Assembly: GCF_014204495.1 (NCBI RefSeq)
Contig: NZ_JACHLN010000003.1
Coordinates: forward strand, 558,001-622,000
DNA: 64,000 nucleotides
From: Sphingomonas kyeonggiensis
Lineage (GTDB): Bacteria > Pseudomonadota > Alphaproteobacteria > Sphingomonadales > Sphingomonadaceae
Direction of reading: 5' to 3'
Position 1 is the stretch's first letter, and every line of letters starts with the position of its first letter. Made by a program: the position numbers and the translations under genes. Positions 25,699 to 35,049 of the stretch are shown in pieces. A model generated the notes under the pieces. It saw nothing but the letters and a program-made list of their open reading frames with translations. It ran no database searches and was not told where the DNA came from.

Positions 25699-28600
25699 AT
25701 GCCGTCCAAGCTCACGCTGTCCACGCTCGCTGCAAGTTGCTGCCTCTTCGTCATTCCGGTCGCCCAGGCGCAGACGCGCTACAGCTTCGACATGGCGGCG
25801 CAGCCGCTCGAGGCCGCGCTCCGCTCGGTGGCGACGCGCACTTCGACGAACATCATCTTCGACAGCGCGGTAATCCGGGGGCGGACCGCGCCGGCGCTGC
25901 ATGGCGAGTATACGGCGCAGGGCGCATTCCAGGCGCTACTGCAGGGATCGGGGCTCTCGCTCAACGCGACCCAGGGCGGTTCGTACATCGTTTCCGCGCC
26001 CGCCGGGCAGAACCGCACCAGCGGCGAGAAGGGCGCGATCACCGGCCACCTGACCCGCGAGCAGGGCGGCCGCGCGCTTGCCGGCGCGTTGGTCCGGATC
26101 GCCGAGACCGGCGACAGCACCACCGCTGACAAGAATGGCGACTTCAGCTTTCCCGATGTCGCACCGGGCCAGTATACGCTGGAGATTTCCTTTCTCGGCT
26201 TCGGCACCCGCACCCAGCCGATCGTGGTGGGATCGGGAAACGCCTCGACCATCGACCTGGCGATGAACGAAGGGGTTGAGGAGGGCGTACCGATCGTCGT
26301 CTACGGTACCCGCAGCGCCCGCGCCAACGCGCTCAACCTGCAGCGCGCGGCCGAGAACAACACCGAAGTCGTCTCGGCCGACGACCTGGGCAATTTCACC
26401 GGCACCACCTTTTCCGACGCGCTGCGCCGCACCGCCGGCGTCTCGTTCCAGCGCGACAGCGTGACCGGCGACGGCACCAACGTGATCGTCCGCGGCCTCG
26501 ATCCGGACATGAACAACGTCAAGCTCAACGGCCTGCAGCTGCCCGTCGGCAACGGCACCGGCCGCTCGGCCGACCTGAGCAACCTGCTCGCGGACTCGGT
26601 CGGCAAGATCACGATCAGCAAGAGCCTGCTCCCCAGCCAGGACAGTGCCGGCACTGGCGGCCTGATCGAGATCGAGACGCTGTCCCCGCTCAACCGCCCG
26701 CACCGCTACGCCAACCTCCAGGTCGAGGGCGGCCTGAGCGGCAAGGACTTCAGCAAGGACTTCCTGGTCTCCGGCACCGTTGCCGGCCGCTTCGGCGCGC
26801 AGGACAATTTCGGCCTGAGCGCGTCGGTCCAGTATCGCCGCAACTCGGTGCGCAACGTGTCGTACAACACGGTGACCAAGTTCGGCGCGTTCCTGCCCAA
26901 TGCCGCCAACGGCACCCCGACGCTGACCGCGGGGGACGCGGTCAACCCGAACGCGATGTTTCCCTTCGTGCCCGGGGATGACGGCGCCTACATCACCCAG
27001 CTCGAGACCAGCTTCAACCATGTGAAGCAATCGACCCTGGCGGCGACGGTCTCGGCCGAGTGGAACATCGGCAACCACAGCAACTGGAAGTTCGATTTCC
27101 AGCATGCGGAGGTCAACCGCACCTATTACGCGATGACCGACATCTTCACCGCTACCAGCAAATATTCGGACGTGCCCGGCGGCCAGGCGATCTCGGCGCT
27201 GCACCTCGACCTGACGCCCGGCAATGCCGCGCTGGGGCGGGAGCAGGCGTACAGCTACGATCCCGACGCCAAGACGATCACCGATACCTACAGCTTTTCG
27301 GGCAAGAGCACCGCGGGCAAGCTGACCTTCAACTATCTCGCCGGCTATGCGCATGGCAGCGAGAAGCATGACCGCAACACCACGCTGGACATGCGGGTGA
27401 GCGGCATCGATGCGACCGCGGCTTATTTCCAACCCGGCGCGACCGACTCCACGCTCGGCTACATCATCACCCCGTTCGCCCGGCGCAGCGGCGACGCAAT
27501 CCCGATCCCGCTGCTCAGCACCGCCGGCTGGGCGCTGATCAACGATTCCTCGCGCTACACGATCACCAACGGCACCGGCGGCATCGACAAGACCACCGGC
27601 AGCAACAACCGCTATACCGGCGAGGCGAGCCTGCGCTGGGACATGGACTGGGGCTTCCTGAAGTACGTCCAGGTCGGCGGGCGCTTCGAGCGGGCCGAGT
27701 TCAAGCATGACCTGACCCGCACCCAGTTCGCCGGCAACGCCTCGATCGCGTCGCTCGGCCTGCCCTTCTCGCCGACCGACCTCACCCGGGTGGGCGTGAC
27801 CGGCGCCAACTTCACCGCGATGAGCGAGGGGACGGTGATCCGCTTCCTCGACAATCTCGGCAATTATCCGCAGGTCGTGCTCTCGCCGATCGCGCCGGCC
27901 ATCGGCCAGGACAAGCAGAAGACGCGCGAGGACAATTACGCCGCCTATGTCCAGAGCCGGCTGCAGTTCGGCAAGCTCGAGATCGTCGGCGGCGTGCGCT
28001 ACAACCGCACCGAACTGTCGGCCTCGAACCTGGTGTTCCCGACCTATATCGGCCCGATCCTGCCCGCCAATGGCGGCGGCTTCGGCAGCGACATCCTCTT
28101 CCAGAACCAGTTCAGCAAGCTGGTGACCGAGACGGCGGAGTCGGAGGATTTCCTGCCGCGCGTGCTGTTCAATTTCCGCCAGAGCGATAATCTGATCTTC
28201 CGCGGCGGCTATTTCCTGTCGGTCGCGCGGCCGCAGATCAACGACCTGTCGCAGCAGACCCGGATCAGCTTCATCAACATCCCGATCCCGGGCCCGGACG
28301 GCGTCAAGCCGATCCTGCAGATCAATTCGGGCAACCCGAACCTGAAGCAGGCGACCACGCATAATTTCGACCTGAGCGCCGAATATTACCACAAGATCGG
28401 CATCATCAAGCTGAGCGGCTTCTACAAGCGGATCAACAACCTGCTCCAGGCCAACCAGACCAACGGCCCGGCCAACCTGGCCAACATCACGCTGCCCAAC
28501 AGCCCCTATTTCCAGGGCGCGCCCTATTTCGACCCGGCGCATCCGGAGAATTACTTCATCAACGGCGGCTCGCCGATCAACAGCAAGCATCCCGCCACCA

Positions 28601-29106
28601 TCTGGGGCGTGGAAGGCCGGTTCGAGCGGCAGTTCGACTTCCTGCCGGGCGCGCTGGCCGGGCTCGGCGTGATCGCCAACTACACCTACACCAAGAGCAG
28701 CCGCTACCAGCAGTATAGCTGGGCCTATGCGCCGGCCGGCCAGAGCAACGTCTATGAGTTCTCGGGCCTGCCGTTCAACCAGCAGCCCAAGCACAGCGGC
28801 ACGCTCGCGCTGACCTATCAGAAGTACGGCTTCGACGGCACGCTGGCCTATAGCTTCCAGTCGAAGACGCTCGACAATTTCTACCCGCGCGGGCTGTCGG
28901 TCTACAACCAGGACGTCCAGACGCTCGACCTGCGCGGCGAATACTACATCGATCGCGGCCGGAAATACCGGATCTATGTCGAGGGTTCGGACCTGCTCAA
29001 GGGCACCGAGACGCCCGACGTCCAGCAGCTCATCGCCGGTTACTACACCCGCGCGACCTATCTCGGCGGGCGCAAGTTCAAGATCGGCGCCGCCGCGATC
29101 TTCTGA
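25699..29106 (+). CDS. FecA-like TonB-dependent transducer receptor
   Basis: A 1135-residue outer-membrane receptor. Signal peptide (cleavage near AQAQ at about residue 25); an N-terminal STN domain (about 28-105: YSFDMAAQPLEAALRSVATRTSTNIIFDSA) that signals to FecR; a carboxypeptidase-regulatory-like beta domain (about 112-200: GAITGHLTREQGGRALAGALV); a plug (about 205-340: VRGLDPDMNNVKLNGLQLP); and a long barrel ending FKIGAAAIF. The plug resembles the Xanthomonas/Caulobacter receptor class often tied to glycans. It is the target of the upstream sigma/FecR pair and carries the shared promoter motif. A strong terminator closes the unit. The ligand is unknown. Confidence 0.95.
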   Translation: MPSKLTLSTLAASCCLFVIPVAQAQTRYSFDMAAQPLEAALRSVATRTSTNIIFDSAVIRGRTAPALHGEYTAQGAFQALLQGSGLSLNATQGGSYIVSAPAGQNRTSGEKGAITGHLTREQGGRALAGALVRIAETGDSTTADKNGDFSFPDVAPGQYTLEISFLGFGTRTQPIVVGSGNASTIDLAMNEGVEEGVPIVVYGTRSARANALNLQRAAENNTEVVSADDLGNFTGTTFSDALRRTAGVSFQRDSVTGDGTNVIVRGLDPDMNNVKLNGLQLPVGNGTGRSADLSNLLADSVGKITISKSLLPSQDSAGTGGLIEIETLSPLNRPHRYANLQVEGGLSGKDFSKDFLVSGTVAGRFGAQDNFGLSASVQYRRNSVRNVSYNTVTKFGAFLPNAANGTPTLTAGDAVNPNAMFPFVPGDDGAYITQLETSFNHVKQSTLAATVSAEWNIGNHSNWKFDFQHAEVNRTYYAMTDIFTATSKYSDVPGGQAISALHLDLTPGNAALGREQAYSYDPDAKTITDTYSFSGKSTAGKLTFNYLAGYAHGSEKHDRNTTLDMRVSGIDATAAYFQPGATDSTLGYIITPFARRSGDAIPIPLLSTAGWALINDSSRYTITNGTGGIDKTTGSNNRYTGEASLRWDMDWGFLKYVQVGGRFERAEFKHDLTRTQFAGNASIASLGLPFSPTDLTRVGVTGANFTAMSEGTVIRFLDNLGNYPQVVLSPIAPAIGQDKQKTREDNYAAYVQSRLQFGKLEIVGGVRYNRTELSASNLVFPTYIGPILPANGGGFGSDILFQNQFSKLVTETAESEDFLPRVLFNFRQSDNLIFRGGYFLSVARPQINDLSQQTRISFINIPIPGPDGVKPILQINSGNPNLKQATTHNFDLSAEYYHKIGIIKLSGFYKRINNLLQANQTNGPANLANITLPNSPYFQGAPYFDPAHPENYFINGGSPINSKHPATIWGVEGRFERQFDFLPGALAGLGVIANYTYTKSSRYQQYSWAYAPAGQSNVYEFSGLPFNQQPKHSGTLALTYQKYGFDGTLAYSFQSKTLDNFYPRGLSVYNQDVQTLDLRGEYYIDRGRKYRIYVEGSDLLKGTETPDVQQLIAGYYTRATYLGGRKFKIGAAAIF

Positions 29107-29122
29107 GGCACTGCACGCACCT

Positions 29123-29159
29123 GCCGGCTCCCCTGTGCGCAGGGAGCCGGCTCTTTTTT
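29123..29159 (+). terminator. Strong Rho-independent terminator after the FecA-like receptor
   Basis: A perfect 10-bp stem (GCCGGCTCCC / GGGAGCCGGC) and a 9-nt loop are followed by CTTTTTTG. Confidence 0.92.
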
Positions 29160-29175
29160 GCTTGAGGATATTCCC

Positions 29176-31893
29176 ATGAAGGCCACCAGGTTGCTCCTAG
29201 CCGCGGCGAGCTTCGCCATCGCCGCCGCACTGCCCGCCAGTGCGCAGGAGCTTGTTCCGTACCAGCAGTTCACGCTTCCCAACGGCCTGCGCGTCGTGGT
29301 GCACGAGGACCACAAGACGCCGAAGGTGGCGGTCGCGGTCTGGTATCACGTCGGATCAATGAACGAGCCCGACGGCAAGTCCGGCTTCGCGCACCTGTTC
29401 GAGCACCTGATGTTCAACGGATCGGAGCATCACGACAAGGAATATATGCCGCCGCTCCAGGAGATCGGCGTCTCGGGCGTCAACGGCGCCACCTCGCTCG
29501 ACCAGACCTATTATTACGAGATCGTCCCGACCGGCGGACTCGAGCGCGTGCTCTGGCTGGAATCGGATCGCATGGGCTATCTTGCCGGCGCGATCAGCCA
29601 GGCCAAGCTCGATGAGCAGCGCAAGGTCGTCCAGAACGAGAAGCGCACCCGCGAGAACACCCCCTATGCGCTGATGGACCAGCGCGAGGCGGCGGCGCTG
29701 TTCCCGGTGGGCCACCCCTATCACCACCCGACGATCGGCTCGATGGAGGACCTGAGCGCGGCTTCGCTCGACGACGTGAAGGGCTGGTTCGCCCAATATT
29801 ATGGCGCGACCAACGCCGTGGTCACGCTGTCGGGCGACGTCACGCTCGAACAGGCCAAGACGCTGGTCACCAAGTATTTCGGCAGCGTCCCCGCCGGCCA
29901 GCCGGTCAGCCGCACCACAGCCTGGGTGCCGACGCTGGAGCGCGACAAGGGCGAAGTGATGCAGGACGCGGTGCCGCAGACCGCGATCGCCTGGAACTGG
30001 GCGGTGCCCGGCCGCGGCACGCCCGAGGCCTCGGCGCTCCAGCTTGCCGCCCAGGCGCTCGGCCGCGGCAAGACCTCGCGCCTCTACCAGGTGCTGGTCC
30101 AGGAGAAGCAGCTCGCCACCTATGCCTCGGCCCAATATGCGGGCTATGCCATCGCCGGCATCTTCTCGGTCGATCTGCGGCTGAAGCCGGGCGTCGATCG
30201 CGCGGTGGCCGAAGCGGCGGTGAAGCAGGTGCTCGACGAGTTCCTCGCAAAGGGCCCGACCCCGGCCGAACTCGCCCGGGTCAAGGCCAGCGCCTATGCC
30301 GACAATGCCCGCGCGATGGAGTCGATCTACGTCAAGGCGATGGCGCTCTCCGACGGTGCGGTCTTCGCGGGCAACCCGGGCAATTATGCGGTGGAGGACA
30401 AGCGCTTCCAGGCGCTGACCGCGGCGCAGGTGCGCGGTGCCGCCACCACCTGGCTCGGCAAGCCCAACTACAAGCTGACCGTACTGCCCTTCGGCAGCCC
30501 GAAGGTCATCGCCGATGGCGCCGACCGTACCAAGCTGCCGCCGCTTGGCCCCTCGCCCGCGCTCAAGCTTCCGGAGCTGCGCGAGGCGAAGCTCAGCAAT
30601 GGCATCCGCGTGGTGCTGGCCGAGCGCCCGGGCACGCCGACCGTCGACATGACCATGGTGTTCGATGCCGGCCAGGCTGCCGAGCAGAAGCTCAAGCACG
30701 GCATCGGCGGCTTCACGCTGGGCATGATGGACGAAGGCACCACCACGCTCAGCGGCACCCAGTTCGCCGAGCGCCAGGCGCTGCTCGGCGCGCGCCTCTA
30801 TGCCACGTCGAGCGTCGACACGACCGACTTCATGGTCTCGTCGATGACGCGTTCGCTGCCTGAGACGGTAGCGCTCTGGGCCGACTATATCCGCAACCCC
30901 GGCTTCCGCGCCGCCGACCTCGAACGCGACCGCCAGCTCCACCTCTCGGGCCTGGCCCAGTCGCTCGCCTCACCCGACGAGATCGCCCAGCGGACCTTCA
31001 CCAACCTGATCTATGGCGCCGACCATGCTTATGGCGTGCCGCTCGCCGGCCGGGCAGAGACGCTGAAGTCGATCACCCGCGAGGATTTAGTCGCTTTCCA
31101 CGACGCCTGGCTGCGGCCCGACAATGCGGTGATCTACGCCGCCGGCGGCACCGATCTCGCAACGCTGACCGCCGCGCTCGAAAAGGCGTTCGGCGACTGG
31201 AAGGCACCGGTCCAGGCGAAGGGCGAGAAGACTATCGCGCCCGTCGCGGACATCACCGCCCCGCGCGTCGTGCTGGTCGACAAGCCAGGCGCGATCCAGT
31301 CGGTTATCCGGGTCGGCCAGATCATGCCGAAGGGCGATGATCCGCGCGGGTTCGAGATCGGCGCGATGAACGACGTGCTCGGCGGCAACTTCACCGCGCG
31401 GCTCAACATGAACCTGCGCGAGGACAAGGGCTGGACCTATGGCGCCAGTTCCTATGTCGCGGAAGCGCGCGGGCCGCAGGTGTTCGGCGTGGCGACCAGC
31501 GTGCAGACCGACAAGACTTCGGAAGCGCTGGGGGAGATCGACAAGGAACTGCACGGCATCCGCAAGGACAAGCCCGCCACCCAGGCCGAGCTCGACCTCC
31601 TGACCAAGGGCGAAGTGCTCGGTCTGCCCGGCCGGTTCGAGACCAACAATGCGATGGTCGGCTATCTCCAGTACGTGAACCGCTTCGGCCGGTCCTATGA
31701 CTGGATCACGACCCTGCCCGCGCAATATGCGGCGCTGCGCACCGACACGATCACCAATACCGCGCAGCTGCTCCATCCGGACGCGATGACCTGGGTCGTC
31801 GTCGGCGATCTTTCGAAGATCGAGGAGAAGGTCCGCGCGCTCAAGCTCGGCCCGGTCGAGGTGTGGGACGCGGAAGGACACAAGCTGCGCTAA
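29176..31893 (+). CDS. Exported two-domain M16 zinc peptidase
   Basis: A 905-residue pitrilysin/insulinase-family peptidase. A signal peptide ends at SAQ (about residue 24). The first half holds the inverted zinc motif HLFEH at residues 73-77 within GFAHLFEHLMFNGSEHH. The second half is the inactive partner domain (LSNGIRVVLAERPGTPTVDM, GGNFTARLNMNLREDKGWTYGA with the substrate-binding Arg/Tyr). ATG 29176 follows GAGGAT. The clamshell fold degrades peptides in the periplasm. It stands behind a terminator, so it is not in the receptor operon. Plausible substrates are imported peptides or receptor plug fragments, which is inference only. Confidence 0.95.
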   Translation: MKATRLLLAAASFAIAAALPASAQELVPYQQFTLPNGLRVVVHEDHKTPKVAVAVWYHVGSMNEPDGKSGFAHLFEHLMFNGSEHHDKEYMPPLQEIGVSGVNGATSLDQTYYYEIVPTGGLERVLWLESDRMGYLAGAISQAKLDEQRKVVQNEKRTRENTPYALMDQREAAALFPVGHPYHHPTIGSMEDLSAASLDDVKGWFAQYYGATNAVVTLSGDVTLEQAKTLVTKYFGSVPAGQPVSRTTAWVPTLERDKGEVMQDAVPQTAIAWNWAVPGRGTPEASALQLAAQALGRGKTSRLYQVLVQEKQLATYASAQYAGYAIAGIFSVDLRLKPGVDRAVAEAAVKQVLDEFLAKGPTPAELARVKASAYADNARAMESIYVKAMALSDGAVFAGNPGNYAVEDKRFQALTAAQVRGAATTWLGKPNYKLTVLPFGSPKVIADGADRTKLPPLGPSPALKLPELREAKLSNGIRVVLAERPGTPTVDMTMVFDAGQAAEQKLKHGIGGFTLGMMDEGTTTLSGTQFAERQALLGARLYATSSVDTTDFMVSSMTRSLPETVALWADYIRNPGFRAADLERDRQLHLSGLAQSLASPDEIAQRTFTNLIYGADHAYGVPLAGRAETLKSITREDLVAFHDAWLRPDNAVIYAAGGTDLATLTAALEKAFGDWKAPVQAKGEKTIAPVADITAPRVVLVDKPGAIQSVIRVGQIMPKGDDPRGFEIGAMNDVLGGNFTARLNMNLREDKGWTYGASSYVAEARGPQVFGVATSVQTDKTSEALGEIDKELHGIRKDKPATQAELDLLTKGEVLGLPGRFETNNAMVGYLQYVNRFGRSYDWITTLPAQYAALRTDTITNTAQLLHPDAMTWVVVGDLSKIEEKVRALKLGPVEVWDAEGHKLR

Positions 31894-31916
31894 GCGCCGA
31901 TTCAGGCAATCCTCGG

Positions 31917-31948
31917 CGGCCGGCCCGGTTCATCCGGCCGGCCGTTTG
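31917..31948 (+). terminator. Probable terminator after the M16 peptidase
   Basis: A perfect 9-bp stem (CGGCCGGCC / GGCCGGCCG) with a 10-nt loop is followed by a short TTT. The T-run is weak. Confidence 0.6.
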
Positions 31949-32063
31949 CCGTTCACCGCCCCGACGCAGGATCGGCACGGCTCGACCGACCCTACGCGTT
32001 TGTACGGAATGCGGTCCGCTTCATGATTGAATATTTCCGAAATGGATGAATGACGGAGCAGAA

Positions 32064-32231
32064 ATGACCGACAGCGCCTATTTCGCACAGCGTGCCGACG
32101 AGGAACGCGACGCTGCGCTGCGTGCCAAGGGCATGGCCAGCTTCCGCGCGCATATGGGCATGGCGCAGGAATATGAGCGTCGCGCCCGCGGCTTCGAACC
32201 GCGCCACGCCGACAAGGTCGTGCTCGACTAG
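32064..32231 (+). CDS. Small charged protein of unknown function
   Basis: A 55-residue protein rich in Ala, Arg and Glu (MTDSAYFAQRADEERDAALR), predicted to be one long helix, with no signal peptide. ATG 32064 has GGAGCAGAA upstream; ATG 32046 would add six residues without a ribosome site. The pattern of repeated Ala/Arg/Glu and a conserved-looking tail (GFEPRHADKVVLD) suggests a real gene. It may be a small helical accessory or stress protein. I recognise no family with confidence. Confidence 0.6.
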   Translation: MTDSAYFAQRADEERDAALRAKGMASFRAHMGMAQEYERRARGFEPRHADKVVLD

Positions 32232-32309
32232 GTCGGGTCCGGCCTGCGGCAGATCGACCGCGCCAGCCCTCCCCATACCAAAGTCTGAGTGCGCATCCTT
32301 TGGCGCCTC

Positions 32310-32344
32310 TTGAGTATATTTGATTAGATAGCTATCTATCTAAT
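32310..32344 (+). promoter_or_regulatory. MarR promoter with overlapping palindromic operator
   Basis: TTGAGT-N17-TATCTA forms a sigma-70-like promoter whose predicted start falls at about 32344-32345. A perfect inverted repeat ATTAGATAG-N4-CTATCTAAT (32323-32344), containing the palindrome TAGATAGCTATCTA, covers the -10 and ends one base before the marR ATG. This is the layout of an autorepressing MarR site. Confidence 0.78.
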
Positions 32345-32788
32345 ATGACTCGAGCCAATCTTCGACGCGATGTTGCGCGCACCATGCCGCAGGTGAGCCG
32401 TGGCTGGCGCCAGCTCGCCGATGCCGCGCTCGCCGAACTCCGCGTTTCCAATTCGATGGGCTGGTGCCTGATCCACCTCCACCGGCTCGGACCCGAGGCG
32501 CGCCAGACCGACCTGGCGCAGGAGATCGGGATCACCGGCCCCTCCACCGTCTCGGTGCTCAACCAGCTCGAACAGGCCGGACTGGTCGAGCGCGTGCCCA
32601 ACCCCGAGGACAAAAGATCGAACCGCCTGGTGCTGACCGAAGCCGGCGCGGCGCTGGTCGACAAGATCGAGGCCCGCTTCGCCCAGCTGCGCCGCGAGCT
32701 GTTCAACGGCGTGCCCGAGGCGGAGATCGCGACGATGCTGCATCTCCTCGAGCTGCTCAACGCCCGGATAGCGGAGCGGCGAGGCTGA
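32345..32788 (+). CDS. MarR-family regulator of the efflux operon
   Basis: A 147-residue winged-helix protein. Dimerisation helix (WRQLADAALAELRVSNSMGWCLIHLHRLG), recognition region (RQTDLAQEIGITGPSTVSVLNQLEQAGLVER), and the wing with the family motif PNPEDKRSNRLVLTEAG. ATG 32345 directly follows the operator and the predicted transcription start, so the message may be leaderless; no Shine-Dalgarno is visible. It is 3 bp upstream of the FusC gene and heads the five-gene efflux operon. MarR members of this type release DNA on binding phenolic or aromatic acids, matching the predicted efflux substrates. Confidence 0.93.
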   Translation: MTRANLRRDVARTMPQVSRGWRQLADAALAELRVSNSMGWCLIHLHRLGPEARQTDLAQEIGITGPSTVSVLNQLEQAGLVERVPNPEDKRSNRLVLTEAGAALVDKIEARFAQLRRELFNGVPEAEIATMLHLLELLNARIAERRG

Positions 32789-32791
32789 GCC

Positions 32792-34837
32792 ATGGGGCAG
32801 GGATTCGGGCTTCCCACCGCGCTGTTCGCGGTCAAATGCTATGTCGCGGCGATGCTCGCGCTGTATATTTCGCTGAGCATCGGGCTTGAGCGGCCCTATT
32901 GGGCCTTCCTGACCTCGTTCATCGTTGCCCAGCCGCTCGCCGGCGCGGTGATCTCCAAGGCGCTGTTCCGGCTGATCGGCACCTTTGTCGGCGGGGTCGC
33001 CGCCGTCGCGATGGTGCCGCCCTTGGTCAATGCGCCGGAACTGCTCACGCTGGCGATCGCGAGCTGGCTGGCGATCTGCGTGTTCGTCTCGCTGCTCGAC
33101 CGCACGCCGCGCGCATACATGTTCGTGCTGGCCGGCTACAGCGCCTGCATCATCGCGCTGCCGAGCGTCGATGCGCCCGGCGAGATCTTCACCGTCGCGA
33201 TCCTGCGCGTGCAGGAGATCGGCATCGGCATATTGTGCAGCAGCCTGGTGCATGGCGTGGTGATGCCCGGATCGATCACCCGGCTGCTGCTGTCGCGCGT
33301 CGATGCGATGCTGGGCGATGCCGAGCGCTGGTCGCGCGACGCGATCGCCACCACGCCGGTGCCCGAGCTCGAGGCCGAGCGCCGCCGCCTTGCGCTCGAC
33401 GTGACCGAGCTCCACCAGCTCTCGATCCACCTCCCCTTCGACCCCTCGCGCCTCGCCCCACGCGTGCGTACCGTGCGCGCGCTGCAGGACCAGCTCTCGA
33501 TGCTCCTCCCACTCGGCGCCGCCGTGCAGGACCGGCTCGAGAACTTCCAGAGCGCAGGCGGCACCGTCTCGCCGGAAGTCACCGCGCTGATCGACGATTG
33601 CCGCGCCTGGCTCGCAGCGCCCGAGGCCGACCCCGCCGAGCGCCATACAAGCGCCGAAGCCCTGATCGCACGTTGCACGGCGCTGGAGCCCGAGGCCGGC
33701 CCCGAGACCAGCTGGACCGAGATGCTCCGCCTGAGCCTGCTCGCCCGGCTCGGCGCGCTGATCGCGGTGCACCGCGACTGCCGCGACCTGCGCGACCAGC
33801 TCATCACCCATCGCCGCCAGCCCGTTACCCCGCGCGTCGCCGAGCTGCTCGGCGGGCGTCGCAACCGCGAGCTGCACCGCGACTATGCCGGCGCGGCGCG
33901 CGGCGCGTTCGGCGCCTTCGTCACCATCCTGCTCGGCTGCGCGCTGTGGATCGGCAGCGGCTGGGCGGACGGATCGACCGCGGTGATGCTCGCCGGCGTG
34001 TTCCTCGCGCTGTTCTCCGCCTTCGACAACGCACTGGCACCGCTCAAGGGCTTCATGATCGGCACGCTGATCGCAACCGTGCTCGGCGCGATCTACGGCT
34101 TCGCCATCCTCCCCATGCTCGATGGCTTCTGGATGCTCGCGCTGGCGCTCGCCCCGGTGCTGCTGGTCGGCGGCGCGCTGATGTCATCCCCGCGCTATGG
34201 CGGCATCGCGCTGCCAGCGATGATGGGCATGGGCAGCCCGGCGCTGCTCGCCGCGACCTACAGCAGCGACTTCGCCAGTTATGCCAATGGCTCGATCGCC
34301 CAGCTGGTCGGCACCTGGTTCGCGATCGTGATGACCGCGCTGATGCAGGCAGCCGGCGCACACCATGCGATCCGGCGGACGATCCGCGCCGGCTGGGCCG
34401 ATATCGCCCAGCGCGCCAATTTGATGCGCGCGCCGGACGTGCGCGGCTGGATCAACCGGATGCTCGACCGGATCGGACTGCTCGCGCCCCGGCTTGCCGC
34501 GATCGGCGAGGACAGCGGCCGCCCGCTCTACGACGCGCTGCGCGACCTGCGCACCGGCGTGGCGATCGGCGAGCTGCGCCAGCTGCGGCTGGATCTGCCG
34601 CCCGGGCAAGGCGACGCGCTGACCGAGGTGCTCTCGGGCGTGGCCGACTATTATCGCGGCCTCGATCCCGACCTGCCGCCCCCCTCCGATCCTACGCTGC
34701 TCGACCGAATCGACGGCGCCATCGCCGCGACCGCCGACTATCCCCAGCCCGCCTTCCGCCGCGAAGGCACGCTCGGTCTGGTCAGCCTGCGCCGCAACCT
34801 TTTCCCTGAAGCAGCCAGTTACCGGAGGGCCGCATGA
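32792..34837 (+). CDS. FusC/AaeB-type inner-membrane exporter subunit
   Basis: A 681-residue protein of the aromatic-acid/fusaric-acid exporter family. Two membrane blocks (about residues 10-150, opening LPTALFAVKCYVAAMLALYISLSIGLERPYWAFLTSFIV split as AMLALYISLSIGLERPYW and AFLTSFIVAQPLAGAV, and about 365-510) flank a soluble region, with a cytoplasmic C-terminus (LDRIGLLAPRLAAIGEDSGRPLYDALRDL in part). ERPYWAF is a family signature. It works with the DUF1656, HlyD and outer-membrane genes that follow with 4-bp overlaps. It should export aromatic carboxylic acids or similar inhibitors using proton motive force. Confidence 0.93.
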   Translation: MGQGFGLPTALFAVKCYVAAMLALYISLSIGLERPYWAFLTSFIVAQPLAGAVISKALFRLIGTFVGGVAAVAMVPPLVNAPELLTLAIASWLAICVFVSLLDRTPRAYMFVLAGYSACIIALPSVDAPGEIFTVAILRVQEIGIGILCSSLVHGVVMPGSITRLLLSRVDAMLGDAERWSRDAIATTPVPELEAERRRLALDVTELHQLSIHLPFDPSRLAPRVRTVRALQDQLSMLLPLGAAVQDRLENFQSAGGTVSPEVTALIDDCRAWLAAPEADPAERHTSAEALIARCTALEPEAGPETSWTEMLRLSLLARLGALIAVHRDCRDLRDQLITHRRQPVTPRVAELLGGRRNRELHRDYAGAARGAFGAFVTILLGCALWIGSGWADGSTAVMLAGVFLALFSAFDNALAPLKGFMIGTLIATVLGAIYGFAILPMLDGFWMLALALAPVLLVGGALMSSPRYGGIALPAMMGMGSPALLAATYSSDFASYANGSIAQLVGTWFAIVMTALMQAAGAHHAIRRTIRAGWADIAQRANLMRAPDVRGWINRMLDRIGLLAPRLAAIGEDSGRPLYDALRDLRTGVAIGELRQLRLDLPPGQGDALTEVLSGVADYYRGLDPDLPPPSDPTLLDRIDGAIAATADYPQPAFRREGTLGLVSLRRNLFPEAASYRRAA

Positions 34838-35049
34838 TCGGCGAAGTCTCGCTGGACGGCGTCTACCTGCCGACGCTGTTCGTCCTCGCGCTCGGCGCAC
34901 TGGCGCTGAGCTTCGTGCTCACCCGGCTGATCGGTGCCTTCGGCCTCTATCGCTTCGTCGCCTATCGCGCGGCGGTCGACCTCAGCCTGTTCGTGCTGAG
35001 CCTCGGCCTGCTCGCCTTCCTCGTCCCGTTCTTTGGATTGCGTCTATGA
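34834..35049 (+). CDS. DUF1656 small membrane protein (AaeX-like)
   Basis: A 71-residue protein with two hydrophobic helices (TLFVLALGALALSFVLTRLI and LFVLSLGLLAFLVPFFGL) and the N-terminal IGEVSLDGVYLPTLF characteristic of DUF1656/AaeX. It overlaps both neighbours by 4 bp. The family always accompanies FusC- and HlyD-type subunits; its exact role in the pump is unknown. Confidence 0.92.
   Translation: MIGEVSLDGVYLPTLFVLALGALALSFVLTRLIGAFGLYRFVAYRAAVDLSLFVLSLGLLAFLVPFFGLRL

Noticed and set aside
25936..28794. A 952-codon open frame antisense to the FecA-like receptor
   Set aside because: High-GC coding with GC-rich third positions opens long antisense frames. The translation is low-complexity (VRIEAADDH, RAGGAR) and the sense frame has full receptor motifs.
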